Of a DNA stretch of 20,662 nucleotides, positions 1 to 9,469 are shown piece by piece. Location: NCBI GenBank assembly GCA_011763485.2, contig JAANSK020279491.1:1-20662 (forward strand), given 5' to 3'. The first letter of the stretch is position 1, and each line of letters opens with the position of its first letter. The position numbers were made by a program, and so were the translations under genes. Under the pieces are notes generated by a model that did no database searches, had not been told where the DNA came from, and saw only the letters and a list, made by a program, of their open reading frames with translations. Source of the stretch: Isoetes engelmannii (taxonomy: Eukaryota; Streptophyta; Lycopodiopsida; Isoetales; Isoetaceae).

Positions 1-1845
1 CCTTCCACCAGTTAAGGTGCTTCTGCAACCCCTGCAAAATCTCATCCCACACCCTCCCCATGGAAACATCCCCTCCACTCTTTGATGTTGCCACTCGTGA
101 AGGTTCCATCCAAGGTCTACCCATGCTGGATGATTCAAAAGGTCTATAACCAATAAGCCGATGACACTCTCCTCTTTTTAAACGGCCAATGTTGAAAGCC
201 TGCATAATCTATGCTGCTCCTAGATACTTTCTCCTTGGCCTCTAGCGTACTTATAGGCTGGAAAAAGTGCACTGCTTTATGGACAATGATAATGTTGTCG
301 TTTCATGTATTCTTGACTACCCCTGAATGGTGCTTCCCCATGGTCAACCCACAAAACCTATGGGGGTGCATCTTTTTGCATCAAGTGCCGCAACAAAATC
401 ACTAAAGGTCTAGAGAAATATTTGTTTTGGTGGAGGGTGGCTAAGTTATCTCCGCCTAACAGGATCACAGTGGCAAAATTTGTCCTTAGCAATACCTACG
501 TATGCATGGCATATGACTTACTGGCTCCTCAATGTAAGATAAATAACATTTGGGGTGGTACAACAGAAGATGATGTTGTTAAAGTATTCTAGACTAAGTG
601 CGTTAAATCTAAGGTAATCGGTGGCATTGCAATATTGGACTTCCCATCTTTAGAGTCAGGTTATGATCTCAAAGTTCATTTGGAGGCTTCTCCATAGTAA
701 GGATGATTTATTGGCTTAAGATTGGTGGGCCAATCACTTATGCAGTGTCCCCCCATTCACAAGGCTACTATTAAGCGTAGGCTTCCATGGGCTTTGTTAT
801 ACCCATTGCATCCTTATCTAAATGCTTCCCAATCCTGAAAGGGCTGCCTTCATCCTGGAATGTGGTTAGGTCCTTATTTTATGTTAATCCTCAAGCTTGA
901 GCTTCATTGTCCATGTCATGCTAGTGGATTCCCTTGTAAGGTACGCAAAACCAACAATTTTGATATGCACTTGTGCATTCAAAGACCCAACAACATTGTC
1001 AAATAGCTAGAGTTTTAACAATTGCAGCCTGATATGATTTTGATCATCTTTTGCCGTGGGGAGCGATTGTGCGACAACTACAAGCTAATGTGTTTGTTTG
1101 GATATATGATGCACGTATTAAGCCAGACAATTTGTTTCTTCCACGTAGAAGTTTAATTGTGAGCCTCTCCCTTTGTACCACCTGTAGCATCTTCAGGTTC
1201 CTCAACCACAGTGGAAAAGTATTTGGATGTGGACATGGGATAAATTGCTCCACCCTAACGTGTAGTGTTGTGATGGCAAATTCTCTATGGATGTGTTCGA
1301 TTGAATGTCCTGGTCAACAAGATGGATCCAAGCATTTCAAATCTTTGTCCCCTCTGTGGTCAACGTGTCGGAACTCTCGAGCATTGCTTTTTCTTGTGTG
1401 GTCGTCTATGCCTTGCTTGGTCATAGTGGTTCACTCTTTTTAGTGCTTCATTCACCAGCCAGAAGATTCTTGCGCATTATCCCCCAACTTGGTCTACGTT
1501 TACATAAACGAGCTTTTCATCTTGCTTCTAGTTGGATTTTGTGGTCTAGCTGGTAGAGGTAACGACTCTGTATTTTTCAAAGAGCAGACATTTCTGATCT
1601 GCAGTTTCTTCATTGTGCTCAAGACAATATTATTAAAGCTTATCATTACTCATCTCTAGCTAATGATAAGAAAGTGATGGTTTTGCATACTTAAAATATT
1701 CTTATCTTATCTTATCTTATGCATAGACGAGTTTTGGTGCCTAGCTTGTCCGCTTATCCACTAGAGTTTTATTCATGTATTACATTGTGTAGTTATGCCT
1801 CTGTCTCTGTTAATAAATAAAGTTTCACGTCCTTCAAAAAAGACA
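1..1845 (+). mobile_element. LINE (L1-like non-LTR retrotransposon), 3' part, decayed
   Basis: This is the back half of a plant LINE ORF2, cut by the window edge. Near 150-190 one frame reads ADDTLLFLNG, the reverse-transcriptase catalytic ADD block; the residue before it is now a stop codon. It is followed by LLDTFSLASS..IGWKKC, the usual post-catalytic segment, in a shifted frame. Around 410-520 comes a stretch resembling the LS..GRI.VAKFVLS region of LINE proteins. At 1346-1420 one frame gives CPLCGQRVGTLEHCFFLC, a clear zf-RVT zinc-binding motif. The frame shifts repeatedly between these blocks, so no product is made. The 3' end has AATAAATAAAG and then CACGTCCTTCAAAAAAG, which looks like a short A-tail. 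The family call rests on motif order; the exact clade is not resolved. Confidence 0.82.
1701..1720 (+). repeat. (CTTAT)4 microsatellite
   Basis: Four perfect copies of the pentamer CTTAT lie in the 3' untranslated part of the plus-strand LINE, about 110 bases before its A-rich end. Confidence 0.9.
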
Positions 1846-2155
1846 ACCAAGACAACAACATCTAATCCAATACCGATTCTAATGCATAATGGTTTTGACC
1901 CTTTATGAGCATAAAAGTTAGATGTCTAACGCAAGATTAGACTTATGAACCAACCTATAGGTAATTTTCCATCACAAGGGTTGACGGTTATAAGTTCAAA
2001 TCTGTCCATCTTTATAAGCACCGAATGGAGCAATTTATCCCTGCATAGATTTTGCAAGTAAGGCGGAGGAGTAAAAACTTTCTCATAATGCATATACGAA
2101 ACAAACAATAGGGAAACTTTTATTGTCTCCATAGACATTAATATTTACTAGTAAC

Positions 2156-2205
2156 GGTGCCCAGTGTTGCTGAGCATAAGTTAAGAACATGAAAATGATA
2201 TTCAA
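2156..2205 (+). repeat. Dispersed hairpin repeat, copy 1
   Basis: The core reads GCCCAGTGTTGCTGAGC followed by ATAAGTTAAGAACATGAAAATGA. It is related to copies near 2269 and 3547. In the best copy the ends GCCCA and TGGGC pair. The TE family is unknown to me; it could be the terminus of a DNA transposon. Confidence 0.6.
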
Positions 2206-2266
2206 GAGAATGATGAGATGCCCTAAACAGTTTGATTTAGCCTCATTTATTCCTTAATCAATTCAA

Positions 2267-2312
2267 TAAGCCCAGTGTTGTTGGGCATAATTTGGTGACC
2301 TGTAAATGTTGG
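2267..2312 (+). repeat. Dispersed hairpin repeat, copy 2
   Basis: The core GCCCAGTGTTGTTGGGC has perfect 5-bp arms (GCCCA/TGGGC) around a 7-nt loop. It is followed by ATAATTTGGTGACCTGTAAATG, which aligns with the tail of copy 3. Confidence 0.6.
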
Positions 2313-2444
2313 GAGCTTGTAATTGCATTTCTTTATACAGTGGATGACTCTTAGGCCATCTCCAAGTTTGGCATGTAACATGATGATGGCGGCAACCCCT
2401 ACATGTTCCCTTGGGGTTTATCAATTTAAACATATTATCAGGAA

Positions 2445-2487
2445 TAGGCTTTTGAAACTATCGTATATATAGGCTTTTGAAACTATC
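2445..2487 (+). repeat. 25-bp tandem duplication
   Basis: TAGGCTTTTGAAACTATC occurs at 2445-2462 and again at 2470-2487, with a TA-rich spacer. This is a simple two-copy tandem repeat. Confidence 0.8.
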
Positions 2488-3543
2488 CTATAGTTTAATT
2501 TATGCAAATGAAAATAGTATTAAACATCGTGTGTGTTTTCTTAAGAACTCAATGTTAATATTATATTGTGTACATTCCTTGAGGGGATTGACATGATGCA
2601 TCAAGACTTTGTTGTAGCAAATAAAAAGCTAGAGGTAGCTTTTGATTGTTTGTGTACTATATTTGCATCATCTGTACATTGAACAACATTCTCGTGACTC
2701 TAGTAATTAATAGAGATGTACACTCAAGGTTGCATCACATTTTATGGCCCATTGTAATGATAAAATTGCCATTATCTGAATGACAATTTACTTCTAGCTT
2801 TCATGCTACATAACTTGCAAATGACTGATTTTTTGCATCCAGTCACTATCATGATATGAGCCATTCCAGTTTCGTGAGGCTTTCATGCAATGTTTGTTGT
2901 AAAATTCAGCTGGCATGAATATCTAACAATAAATAGGGGACTGGCTAAGCAAATTTCACCTGAATGCCATCTTTTTGTATACATGATTGGCTTAAAATAG
3001 ATGGATAATTAATGTGGCCAACAATCAGATTCATAGATTAATTATGTGGAAGTTAACTCTGGATGCTTTGGCAGAGTTTCCCTCCCTAAAGCATGTAGAT
3101 ATAATTCAAACAACATTTACAGCTGGAAATGGGATGAGAAGATGCATGCAAAGGAGTTAAGTGAAATAGCAAACTCAGGCTTGATGCCTGAGCAAGAAAC
3201 ACAGCCGCAAAGACCATATATAGCTGCAAAGATCCCCTATAAATGCTCTAATATACATCTGCAAAACAAGATCCAACATTTGTAACTTTTGGCCGCAACA
3301 TTTGTAACTTTCAAACGTTTAACGACGTTTAATAGAAACCTAGCTCCGTCATGCTAGATAGTGTTGCATCGATATCTTTGAGAGTGAGTAGAACAATATG
3401 GTACTTGTTCAAAGCAATTCTTAACGGAAGTAATGAACTCAGAAAGTGGATGTTAGGTGTACGTAGGGAAATCTTTTTTCCATTTGCTAGCAAATTATTC
3501 CATAATGTACCTATTATAGTATAGTAAAATCATCATAGAAATG

Positions 3544-3590
3544 GAGTCCAGCATTGTTGGGCATAAGCTAGGAACTGTAAATGATACACT
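3544..3590 (+). repeat. Dispersed hairpin repeat, copy 3
   Basis: The core CCAGCATTGTTGGGCATAAG is followed by CTAGGAACTGTAAATGATAC. Over about 45 bases it aligns with copy 1 and with the tail of copy 2, so the repeat unit is longer than the hairpin itself. Confidence 0.6.
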
Positions 3591-3649
3591 GGAGCAATTG
3601 CTAATTTAATCATGTTCTTAAGTTTATACAATGAAGAGTATTCGGCCAC

Positions 3650-4487
3650 ATTTTGTACTTCCTCTTCCTTTTTCCCCTTTCCTTTTGCATTTTCCCGCTT
3701 TTCCCTTTTTTTATTTTCCCCTTTACCATTTTCCCAGTTTCTTTTTTTTTTGTTTTTCTTTATTTCCATTATCCCATTGTCCCATTTTCCTTTTCCCTTT
3801 TTTGTTTTCCCCCTTCCCTATTTTTCCTTTTCTATTTTCCCTTCCTTTTTTTCTTCCCCTTTCCCTTAGTTTTTATTTTCCTTTCCTTTTTCCTTTTTTT
3901 TTCCTTTGCTTTTTCCTTTTGTCATTTTCCTATTCCCCTGCTTTTCCCTTTTTCTATATTCTCTTCCTTTTTTTTGTCCCCTTCCATCTCCTTCTACTTT
4001 TCCGTTTTATGATTTTTTTTTTTCTTCCTTTTTTTTTTGTCTATTTTTTCTTTTCCTTCTTCCCCTTTTTTTTTTTGTCTTTTGTCTTTTGCTCTTCCCT
4101 ACACTTCCCATTCTTCTTTCTCTTTTCCCCTTTTTCTTCTAAACTTTGTCTTTTCAGTTTTTCCACTTCCCACTTCGCCCTTTTCTTTTTTTCCTCTTTT
4201 TTCCCTCCCCTTTCCGCTTTCCCTTTTCCATTTTCCCATGTCTTTTTTCGCTTCATTTTCTCCCACCTTTTTTTTCTATTTTTTCTTGTGCCTCTTTTCC
4301 TCCTTTCCACACTGTTTCCCTCTTGCATTTTTCCCCTCTTTTTCTTTTCCCCTTTTCTTTTTCCCTTTTTCTCACCTTTTCCCGCTTTCCTTTTCCCCTT
4401 TTCCTCACCTTTTCCCCCTTTCCCTTTTCCCTTGCCCTTTCTCTCATGCGCTTTGCTCCCCTTTCCTCCTCATTTCCCTTTTCCCTT
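3650..4487 (+). repeat. Long polypyrimidine tract (C/T-rich on plus)
   Basis: About 840 bases are almost entirely C and T on the plus strand, with purines only every ten bases or so. The composition is a drifting mixture of TTTTCCC and TTTCC units rather than one clean period. Uninterrupted pyrimidine runs reach at least 46 bases (4328-4373). The opposite strand is a matching purine tract. Such tracts can form triplex (H-) DNA. The open frames inside it, including a 305-codon one rich in Phe, Ser and Pro, come from the absence of A and G, which stop codons need. It ends about 285 bp beyond the stop codon of the rhodanese gene. Confidence 0.9.
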
Positions 4488-4771
4488 GACCAATCACGAT
4501 AGTGGGAAGTCGTGCGATAAATCACGACCATCGGATGCAATCACATGATCTAAGTTGTCCACATTAGGGCTTGATCCAAGTTAAAGACTTACAATATAAC
4601 ATTAAGGATTATTTACTTCATGGTTACCCACAAGAAAAAAGAAAGGGTATAGAACGAAGCCATTGCATATTGTGTTGTAAAATCATGGCTACAAACCTGG
4701 AAACAAAATATTGGTGACATAAAAAACCAAATTTTCTAGCAAAAATATAGAAATTGGTATTATTATATATA
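4488..4771. other. 3' flank of the rhodanese gene
   Basis: This lies downstream of the minus-strand stop codon. The first bases after the stop are very AT-rich (TAATTAATATATATAATAAT), which could serve as a far-upstream polyadenylation element, but I see no canonical AATAAA on the minus strand. At the far end TCACGA occurs twice near 4495-4530, with TCGTG between. Confidence 0.5.
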
Positions 4772-7760
4772 TTAATTAAAATCTTTCATATGTTCTAACA
4801 TTTGTTGTACTCCCAAGAACAACGCATCGAACAACACCACCACAATGACCTGTGCATGAAAAGAAATTACCCAAATTTTTAGAAGTCGTAAAACAAAATT
4901 GGCTTTGATATGATTGTAGGCAATAAGACCAACTGTTCTTTCTATTCTCAACAGATGTGGGAAAAGGGAACAGAAAAGTATACCAGACGACCAAAAAGCA
5001 TAGCTCGATATCCATATCCTTCTTTTGCAGCCATTGTCCTCTGGATATCAGTCCAACTGCAGTATAACAGAAAGAGACTCATAACACGCTTATAGGTCAA
5101 CGGCCAACAAAAAAACGCTCATGCATTGCAAATATTTAAGATAAAGAAGAATAAATAACATCATAGCATCAACGTTAACAAAGAGGTGATTATCAGATGA
5201 TGATTAAAATCTGCATGGCTTTGCTTCTAAACATGCAAAGGGAGAATGGTAACAACAACAAACTGCTTCAGTATATAACAGAAGAGGATGCAAATTTCAA
5301 TACTCCTAAAAGTTGTTGGTCATAGACAAGTACATGCAGATGTATTCAGGTAACGTATCATACCCGAGAAACTCAGAGACTCCACCAAGACCAGCAAATT
5401 TGAATGGTGTAGAACCTTCTCTCTCCAGATCCTGAAGAAAGGTCGAAAAGTACTTAAACACTACAACTACATTATAAACGTCAGTCCTATGGGTTTCTTG
5501 AACCTTACCCCTTCTTCAGCAGAATCCAGACCACCGTTCAACCAAAAAAGATTTCTATAACCGGCTTTGTATAACTGTTCACACGCTGCCAATGATCTGA
5601 TACAATTATTAGTCAGGACAGTTTTGTGATTTGAAATAGGTAATTAGAATGTGACATTGGAATGCAACAAACTAAGTGCATGTAGTGAGAAGTAAGGCCT
5701 TAAAACCTTAGTCAGGATAGTTTTGTGATTTGAAATAGGTAATTAGAATGTGACATTGGAATGCAACGAAATAAGTGCATGTAGTGAGAAGTGAGGCCTT
5801 AAACCCCTATTCCCATGATTGTATTGTATTAAGCAACAGTTCGATAATAGTGTTGCTCTTTACTAGCCTCAAATTAATTATTGAACATTGCCATACATGG
5901 TATCCTGTACATCTTTAATGGTCACTGTTACTGAACTCTCTCGATAAACTATCAAGAAGGAAGGGATTCGTAGAATAAATACCTTAGGCCCTTTTGGCAA
6001 GTGACTATGATGTTTGCGCTTTTTGGAATTTTTGCAACTACATCAGGCATAAATCTCCTGTGAAACATTGTATTGATTAACAATGAAACAAACTGGATAT
6101 TCAACTCATGCATTTTGCTATCTTGATTTGAAGAGAAGCTAAGCTTACTCGTTGTATCTCATAAGTGGCACTCCGGTCCACCAGCCCCCTAACCAAAAGG
6201 TACCAATTATGAATGAGTTTCTGAAGTTAGTACAAACACAAAAACAAAAAGGACCATGGTTATACCAAGTGCATAGTTAGATGCTTTCTTTAAGATAGCC
6301 CCAGGGTCGAGAGTTTTATCAACATCAAAAATTGGGATCCATGAAGAGTCTTTTACCCATGCCTGCAGTCATAGCAAACTGTATTAACAAATTCACTTTC
6401 AAGCTGGTTTTAAATTGAAGAACACCTATTGATGTACCTTTTTACGCTCCAGAGATGGTCTAACATCGAGAAGAATGTATTTAGAAAGTTGAATTGCATA
6501 TCCAGCTTCTTTAGGTGTCAATGATTTGACTTTTCCTTCCTTTATCTGCATAAAATATCCCTGTCAATTTAAAATTCGCCTATAGCAACTAGCACACTTC
6601 ACAACACACAACTGCCAGGCATCCCAAGGCTTCATTAGAATTCCATTTTCCATTCAGCCATATAATCCCCAAGATAATGTCCAGACACACATGGAGTGGA
6701 ATGGGTTCAGCATTGCAGGAATCACGCCCTTATTTCACCCATGACACCATGTAGCCAGGGAATAGAGCTGCACTTTTATGCGTGTTTGTATTCCAGTTCT
6801 GCTTTGCCTAAAATTTTGGATTGAGACCAGTATGTCTTACCAGGAAGAATGAAAAGGCTGTTGCAAGTGAAATGCCCTCGATGCTTTTACACATGGGAGG
6901 ACGTCCCACACTAAATGTTTATTTCTGGCCGTTGGTATACTCCTTGGAAGTTTGACTTAAGCAATTACCAGAAAGAAGCAGCAGTCATGTCAAAGAAACT
7001 TAAAATGTGGGTTAGAAGTAATCTGCCTTCAAATGCTTAAGCTTCTTTCTTGCTTCATAGCACTTACTACTCAAACAGCCTAGATTACTTACTACTCAAA
7101 CAGCCTTTTGTTCCAGTATTCTGATTTCTTTGGTACAAAAATGCTGGACAAAGAGACTGGCAGTACATGGCTATCGCATGCACCTGATATTCCCATCGTT
7201 TCTCAGCTGCAGCCATCTCCTTCATCTGCTCTAGTTCCTGTGAGCATCTTATGTAACCCTGCAGAACCAAGATAACTTTTGTTACGTAAATTTGATGCTA
7301 TAAATAATAAATATTGTATCTTTCAAAGATATATTATTTGCCAGGATCAGAGGCCAATATATTGTCTGCTAAATGAGTTTGTTGGTGATCGACCGCAGAA
7401 ACTAGGATTTGTACAATGTGAATATAAAAAAATTGAAATTTAAGTAGAAAACGCCACGGCTGAAAAGAGGGAAAAATGATTCTTGCGCTTGAAAAGGCAA
7501 ATGGAATGCTTAGCTATGGCAGAGTTATCTTAGACCAGAAAAAAAAAATAAAAAATAAAAATCTGACACAATTGTAAGATATAAAACCCAAATACCTTCT
7601 TTCTTTTCAAATCCGGTCCCAATCTCACACATCGAAGCTCAATCCTCCCAAAAAATGCCTTTCCAGCTCCTCGGAGGGGACATATTCGGGTAGCCTGAGG
7701 CAAAGGGTTCCATTGATGCTGATGATTGTTACTAGTTCCGGCAGAGCAACACACTGCCAT
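4772..7760 (-). CDS. STR11: Chloroplast rhodanese-like protein, STR11-like (10 exons)
   Basis: Exons on the minus strand: 7760-7596, 7258-7184, 6545-6438, 6362-6266, 6188-6149, 6057-5983, 5596-5509, 5431-5364, 5056-4984, 4849-4772. All introns are GT-AG and the exons join in frame to 288 codons plus TAA, matching Arabidopsis STR11 (about 290 aa). Residues 1 to about 55 are basic and transit-peptide-like. Residues 66-80 hold LEQMKEMAAAEKRW. The rhodanese domain spans about 81-215: PKEAGYAIQL, LLDVRP (105-110), WIPIFD, GGWW (149-152), and the active-site loop CQKGLR with Cys182 (codon 5999-5997) split over exons 6 and 7. Then come FKFAG, SEFLGWTD and a hydrophobic C-terminal helix (about 259-278). 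Rhodaneses move or sense sulfane sulfur through the loop Cys; the partner of this plastid member is unknown to me. Start chosen at MAVCCSAG because the length fits; an in-frame ATG at 7871 would add 37 residues. The gene looks intact. Confidence 0.93.
5611..5808. repeat. 99-bp tandem duplication inside intron 6
   Basis: Two adjacent copies (5611-5709 and 5710-5808) start with AGTCAGGACAGTTTTG / AGTCAGGATAGTTTTG and differ by only a few substitutions. They lie wholly within intron 6 (5982-5597), close to its acceptor, and do not touch an exon. Confidence 0.92.
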
Positions 7761-8308
7761 CTCTGGATATCCTCCCGCGACGACGTGATTGGAGAACGGA
7801 GTACACGCTAGACGGTCTAGATAGCTCCAACAATATCTTGCCAATCTAAAATGTTGCATTCTTTGACACAATTTGACAACACACTTTAATTAACAACACA
7901 ATTGGTGTTTGTGTCTTTGGGTTGCACAAATGGGCTAGGTATATTCTTTTGATTCACAAGTCATGTGCAGGTAATTACTGGCATTTTCCTCTAGTTATAT
8001 TTCGTGTGAAATTTCCCTGACATTTGCGGAGCGGCGCCAGTAAACTATCCTATGTTCTGTACGGTCAGAAAAATCAATCCCTTCAAGTGCTAGATCTTCC
8101 GCTGGAGTTCTTGTTATGCTATGTTTTGTGCTAGATTGTTTGGCGTCACCTCCAATTTCTTCCATAGTGCCACAGTTCTCCGAAATGCTCTGCTCCTGTG
8201 TATCCTTTTCCTTCTCAACCTGGCTATCTTTTCCTTGCATCTGTTCTTCCTAAACAGGAAGAGGCAGAACAACATCAAACGTACGATCTTCCGCTGGAAT
8301 TTTGTTAC
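7761..8308. other. 5' flank of the rhodanese gene
   Basis: This should hold the promoter and 5' UTR of the minus-strand gene; I see no clear TATA box. The block GATCTTCCGCTGGA followed by a T-rich stretch occurs at 8094-8107 and 8285-8298, a diverged direct repeat about 190 bp apart. A minus-strand open stretch (8240-7995, 81 codons, charged, with no family I recognise) lies between them and is probably chance or transposon debris. Confidence 0.5.
7934..7969 (+). repeat. Dispersed 36-bp repeat, copy A
   Basis: It begins GCTAGGTATATTCTTTTGA and ends TCATGTGCA. It aligns without gaps to 9434-9469, with six differences that all look like transitions. It is probably a piece of the same unknown transposable element. 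Confidence 0.65.
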
Positions 8309-8790
8309 GAGTTTAATTAGTGCCAAAATGACAAAAACCCATCTGATGACTTTTCTCAGCTAATCCGGTCTGCTTGTTCTATTTCTATTTGTTTTTATTT
8401 TCTAGATTTGGCTTTCAAGCTTTTCATCCAGGTCCATGGTGTTTGGGCCAGTTTAGATCCTTAACACACTGCTCCTTCAGTTTTTATGGCTAAACCAGCC
8501 ATAATGTTTTAGGGCATTATCACGAAGCCTTATAACACCCTCGAGCAAGGTGTTAAGGGAGATAGCGCCTTGGTCCTCGGGCGTTAATGGGAATAAAATT
8601 CTCTGACAATATGGCCATGGCCAAAATGGCTCGGGAGTTTATTTAGTGCCAAAATGACAAAAACCCATCTGATGACTTTTTCCAGCTAATCCAGTCTGCT
8701 TGTTCTATTTCTATTTGTTTTTATTTTCTAGATTTAGCTTTGAAGCTTTTCATGCAGGTCCATGGTGTTTGGGCCAGTTTAGATCCTTAA
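8309..8790. repeat. 156-bp direct repeats flanking a 170-bp spacer
   Basis: Copies at 8309-8464 and 8635-8790 (offset 326) align without gaps; I count seven differences in 156 bases. Both run from GAGTTTA..TTAGTGCC to TTTAGATCCTTAA. The spacer holds hairpins: TTATGGCT/AGCCATAA (8484-8504, 5-nt loop), TAACACC/GGTGTTA (8533-8555) and the palindrome GGCCATGGCC. It resembles a TRIM element in layout, but the repeats do not begin TG or end CA and no tRNA primer site is visible, so a segmental duplication is just as likely. Confidence 0.85.
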
Positions 8791-9119
8791 TAGAGCAATG
8801 CTCAGCCTCAAACAGCTTCAATCGACACATATTCTTGTCCTCCTACTCGGATTTTCTAATACATAACTGTATTTGGAGGATTTTGGTACGGTTTGGATGA
8901 TTTTGGACCATAGTTCTGTAAGCCGGGCCTTCTTTTTCCTGCTCGAATACATTAACGTTTCTAGCTCCAACTGTAGTTGCAGCTGCCCATTTTGCAACTG
9001 CAATACCTCCTGCAATTCGAACTTCTCCATCTCTGTCGAAGAAGCTCCTTCGCCATAGCCAATGCCACGTGTTAGAATCACTGAACATAATTTCAATAAT
9101 ACGTGTATTACCTCCAGTA

Positions 9120-9267
9120 ATCTTCAGGCATGGGCCATTATGCGTGTAAAGGGTCCGGCAGTGCCACCAAACTCGGTGGCATGCTCGTGGCTCCGCCGCT
9201 CTTGCACCGCCACGTTTGGCAGAGCTGCCGGACCCTTTACACGGTGTAATGGCCCCTGCCTGAAGAT
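9120..9267. mobile_element. Fold-back MITE-like element with about 42-bp terminal inverted repeats
   Basis: The left arm (9120-9161) and right arm (9225-9267) are inverted copies that differ only at one base and in a short TGC/CACC patch. Both start ATCTTCAGGCA and end GGGTCCGGCAG at the inner side. The 63-bp interior adds TGCCACC/GGTGGCA (9162-9181) and CGTGGC/GCCACG (9186-9214), so the whole 148 bp can fold almost end to end. It is GC- and CpG-rich in an AT-rich setting. No open frame is present. I could not fix a target-site duplication: only AT or AGTA-like matches occur at the edges, so the superfamily is open. Confidence 0.82.
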
Positions 9268-9433
9268 GATCTAGTACCTTATTTTTTATCCATTGATCAA
9301 TTTTTTGGCTTCTTGTATTCCTTGATTTTTACCTCTGATGATTATTAAATTTACCTATTGTTTGATCGCAAAGAGGTGATACAAGCCATGACGTCCAAAA
9401 ACCTTAGCCCTTGTTTGATGTGTTCTACTAGGA

Positions 9434-9469
9434 GCTAGGTATATTCCTTTGGTTTGCAAATCATATGCA
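9434..9469 (+). repeat. Dispersed 36-bp repeat, copy B
   Basis: This is the counterpart of 7934-7969, reading GCTAGGTATATTCCTTTGG to TCATATGCA. Just upstream, GCCCTTGTTTGATGTGTTCTA resembles the ends of some plant DNA-transposon derivatives. Confidence 0.6.

Larger units (their letters stand above)
1850..3640. other. Intergenic stretch, no gene recognised
   Basis: It is AT-rich, with stops in all frames; the longest open stretches (about 80 codons) match nothing I know. It holds three copies of a hairpin-bearing repeat, a 25-bp tandem duplication, and a short duplication of AACATTTGTAACTTT near 3278-3312. TATA-like strings (CATATATAG, CTATAAATG) occur near 3215-3245, but no downstream gene supports them as a promoter. 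Confidence 0.7.

Noticed and set aside
3215-3285. A TATA-driven promoter with a 79-codon plus-strand frame
   Set aside because: The TATA-like strings are unremarkable in AT-rich DNA and the frame has no recognisable product.
3631-4548. A 305-codon plus-strand open frame rich in Phe, Ser and Pro, and matching charged frames on the minus strand
   Set aside because: It lies wholly in the polypyrimidine tract, where stop codons are rare for compositional reasons; several frames are open at once and no domain is visible.
7995-8240. An 81-codon charged minus-strand open frame upstream of the rhodanese gene
   Set aside because: No known domain, no splice-linked neighbours, and it overlaps a diverged direct repeat; probably chance or transposon debris.
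8309-8790. A firm call as a TRIM retroelement
   Set aside because: The direct repeats do not start TG or end CA, and I see no primer-binding site or polypurine tract next to them.
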